In this document: in pieces, positions 5,052 through 6,056 of the stretch
Layout: every line of letters starts with the position of its first letter
Numbering within the stretch: position 1 is the stretch's first letter
Assembly: GCA_023441105.1 (NCBI GenBank)
Contig: JAEZQX010000386.1
Span: forward strand, 1 to 6,056
Direction of reading: 5' to 3'
Source: Pseudomonadota bacterium
Lineage (GTDB): Bacteria > Pseudomonadota > Gammaproteobacteria > Burkholderiales > Burkholderiaceae
Length of the DNA stretch: 6,056 nt
Translations under genes and position numbers: made by a program
Notes under the pieces: generated by a model
Told to the model about the DNA's origin: nothing
Databases searched by the model: none
The model's input: only the letters and a program-made list of their open reading frames with translations

Positions 5052-6026
5052 AACATCGTCCTCTACGGCGACATCGTCCTGCCCAACGAGTACCGCCTGC
5101 GCGCGAAAGCGGATTTCCCGGTGCGGGTGGCACGCGTCGCCGACGGCGCCTCGGCGGCGGAAAAGGAAGCCGCGCTGGCGGACGCCGACGCGGTCGTCTG
5201 CGTGAGCTTCGATCATCCGGCCGCGCAGGTCCCGCGCCTGCGGCTGGTGCAATTGCAGGCCGCCGGCTATGACCGCATCGCCTTCGATCGCCTGCCGGCG
5301 CGGACGGCGGTCTGCAACGCCTTCGGCCACGAGCGGGCCATCGCGGAGTACGCGCAGATGACGATGCTGATGTGGACGCATCGCTGGAAGGCGGTGGAGC
5401 AGAGCTTTCGCGCCGGCTCCTGGGAGTACAGCGGCTCCATGGTCGGCCCGCTGCGCGACGAGCTCGGCGGCCAGATGGTCGGCATCCTCGGCCTCGGTCG
5501 CATGGGCCTTGAAATCGCCGCGCGGGCGCGCGCGATGGGCACGCGGGTAATCGCCTGCAGCCGCAACCCGAAGGCATCGGACGACGTCGAGGCGTCCTAC
5601 ACCCTCGATCGCATCGACGAGTTCCTCGCGCGCTGCGATTTCGTCGTCGTCTGCATCGCCCACCTGCCGCAGACCGAGGGCCTGGTGAACGCGGCGCGTC
5701 TCGCGCAGATGAAGCGGCAGGCGGTGCTCGTCAACGTGGCACGCGGACCGGTCGTCGCCGAACGCGACCTGTACGAAGCATTGACCAGCGGCACCATCGC
5801 TGGTGCCGTGCTCGACGTGTGGTGGCGCTACCCGACGGCCGACGAGCCGCGACGCCGCGGTTCGGCGTTTCCGTTCCACGAGCTCGACAACGTGCTGATG
5901 ACGCCGCATTCGTCCGGCTGGACCGAGCAGATGATGGACCGGCGCTGGGACATGATCGTCGCCAACCTGCGGGCGCTTGCCAGCAACCAGCCGCTGCGCA
6001 ATGTCGTGAGGCCGGCCGCCACCTGA
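5049..6026 (+). CDS. D-isomer-specific 2-hydroxyacid dehydrogenase family protein
   Basis: A 325-residue cytoplasmic oxidoreductase of the D-2-hydroxyacid dehydrogenase family, which interconverts 2-hydroxy and 2-keto acids with NAD(P). The substrate domain is split around a Rossmann domain with G148-L-G150-R-M-G153. The second strand ends in ACSRNP with no acidic residue, which favours NADP over NAD. Arg232 (NVARGPVV) and His287 (TPHSSGW) are the usual catalytic residues. The usual Glu, 29 residues after the Arg, is Tyr261 in DVWWRYP. I recall similar W-x-Y-P motifs in a subset of family members, so this is probably a subfamily trait rather than decay. The start ATG 5049 overlaps the preceding stop by one base (TGATG), so translation is coupled and the two enzymes should be made together. 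The frame is open upstream to about 3897 but there it only shadows the preceding gene. Confidence 0.88.
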   Translation: MNIVLYGDIVLPNEYRLRAKADFPVRVARVADGASAAEKEAALADADAVVCVSFDHPAAQVPRLRLVQLQAAGYDRIAFDRLPARTAVCNAFGHERAIAEYAQMTMLMWTHRWKAVEQSFRAGSWEYSGSMVGPLRDELGGQMVGILGLGRMGLEIAARARAMGTRVIACSRNPKASDDVEASYTLDRIDEFLARCDFVVVCIAHLPQTEGLVNAARLAQMKRQAVLVNVARGPVVAERDLYEALTSGTIAGAVLDVWWRYPTADEPRRRGSAFPFHELDNVLMTPHSSGWTEQMMDRRWDMIVANLRALASNQPLRNVVRPAAT

Positions 6027-6056
6027 CCCATCGAGTGCCTGCGCTTGCTTCTACGC

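Noticed and set aside
3619..5909. Long - strand open frames opposite the catabolic genes (3619-4500, 4501-5577, 4890-5909)
   Set aside because: The + strand frames have complete active-site patterns; the - strand products are compositionally biased and look like no known family.
1..6056. CRISPR array, tRNA or rRNA genes, insertion sequence ends
   Set aside because: I saw no repeat-spacer pattern, no cloverleaf with a TTC-arm, no transposase motif and no terminal inverted repeats.

Overview
The window is very GC-rich DNA with a strong G/C bias at third codon positions, tightly packed genes and weak Shine-Dalgarno signals. This fits a high-GC proteobacterium. The best lineage clue is the first two genes, which match the PdsR/PdsS pair of the proteobacterial dedicated sortase system. 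The exact order cannot be fixed from the sequence. All six genes I can support lie on the + strand.

Region 1 (1-157) is non-coding as far as I can see. It holds a hairpin at 13-51 without a T-tract, just after a possible upstream stop codon (6-8). It also holds a repeated CGGTGA element and a possible -10 box placed so that the pdsR message could be leaderless. Region 2 (158-3014) is a two-gene operon. It encodes an OmpR-type response regulator (PdsR) and a membrane histidine kinase (PdsS) with a periplasmic sensor of about 370 residues, part of which looks like a carbohydrate-binding beta-sandwich. No sortase or sortase substrate is visible here; if present they would be beyond the left edge.

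Region 3 (3015-3775) is a compact type II toxin-antitoxin cassette: a FitA-like ribbon-helix-helix antitoxin followed 16 bases later by a VapC-type PIN-domain ribonuclease. It has its own extended -10 promoter with an overlapping palindrome, a likely autoregulatory operator.

Region 4 (3844-6026) is a two-gene catabolic unit coupled by a TGATG overlap. The first gene is an enolase-superfamily acid-sugar dehydratase candidate. Its metal-ligand, Asp-His dyad and extra histidine spacing matches galactonate dehydratase, but it has Glu as the first ligand. The second is a D-isomer-specific 2-hydroxyacid dehydrogenase homologue in which the usual catalytic Glu is Tyr. Together they could dehydrate a sugar acid and carry out a redox step on the product or a related intermediate; the substrate cannot be read from the sequence. 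This pair, with both active sites altered, is the best candidate for undescribed biochemistry in the window. The last 30 bases (6027-6056) show nothing I can identify.
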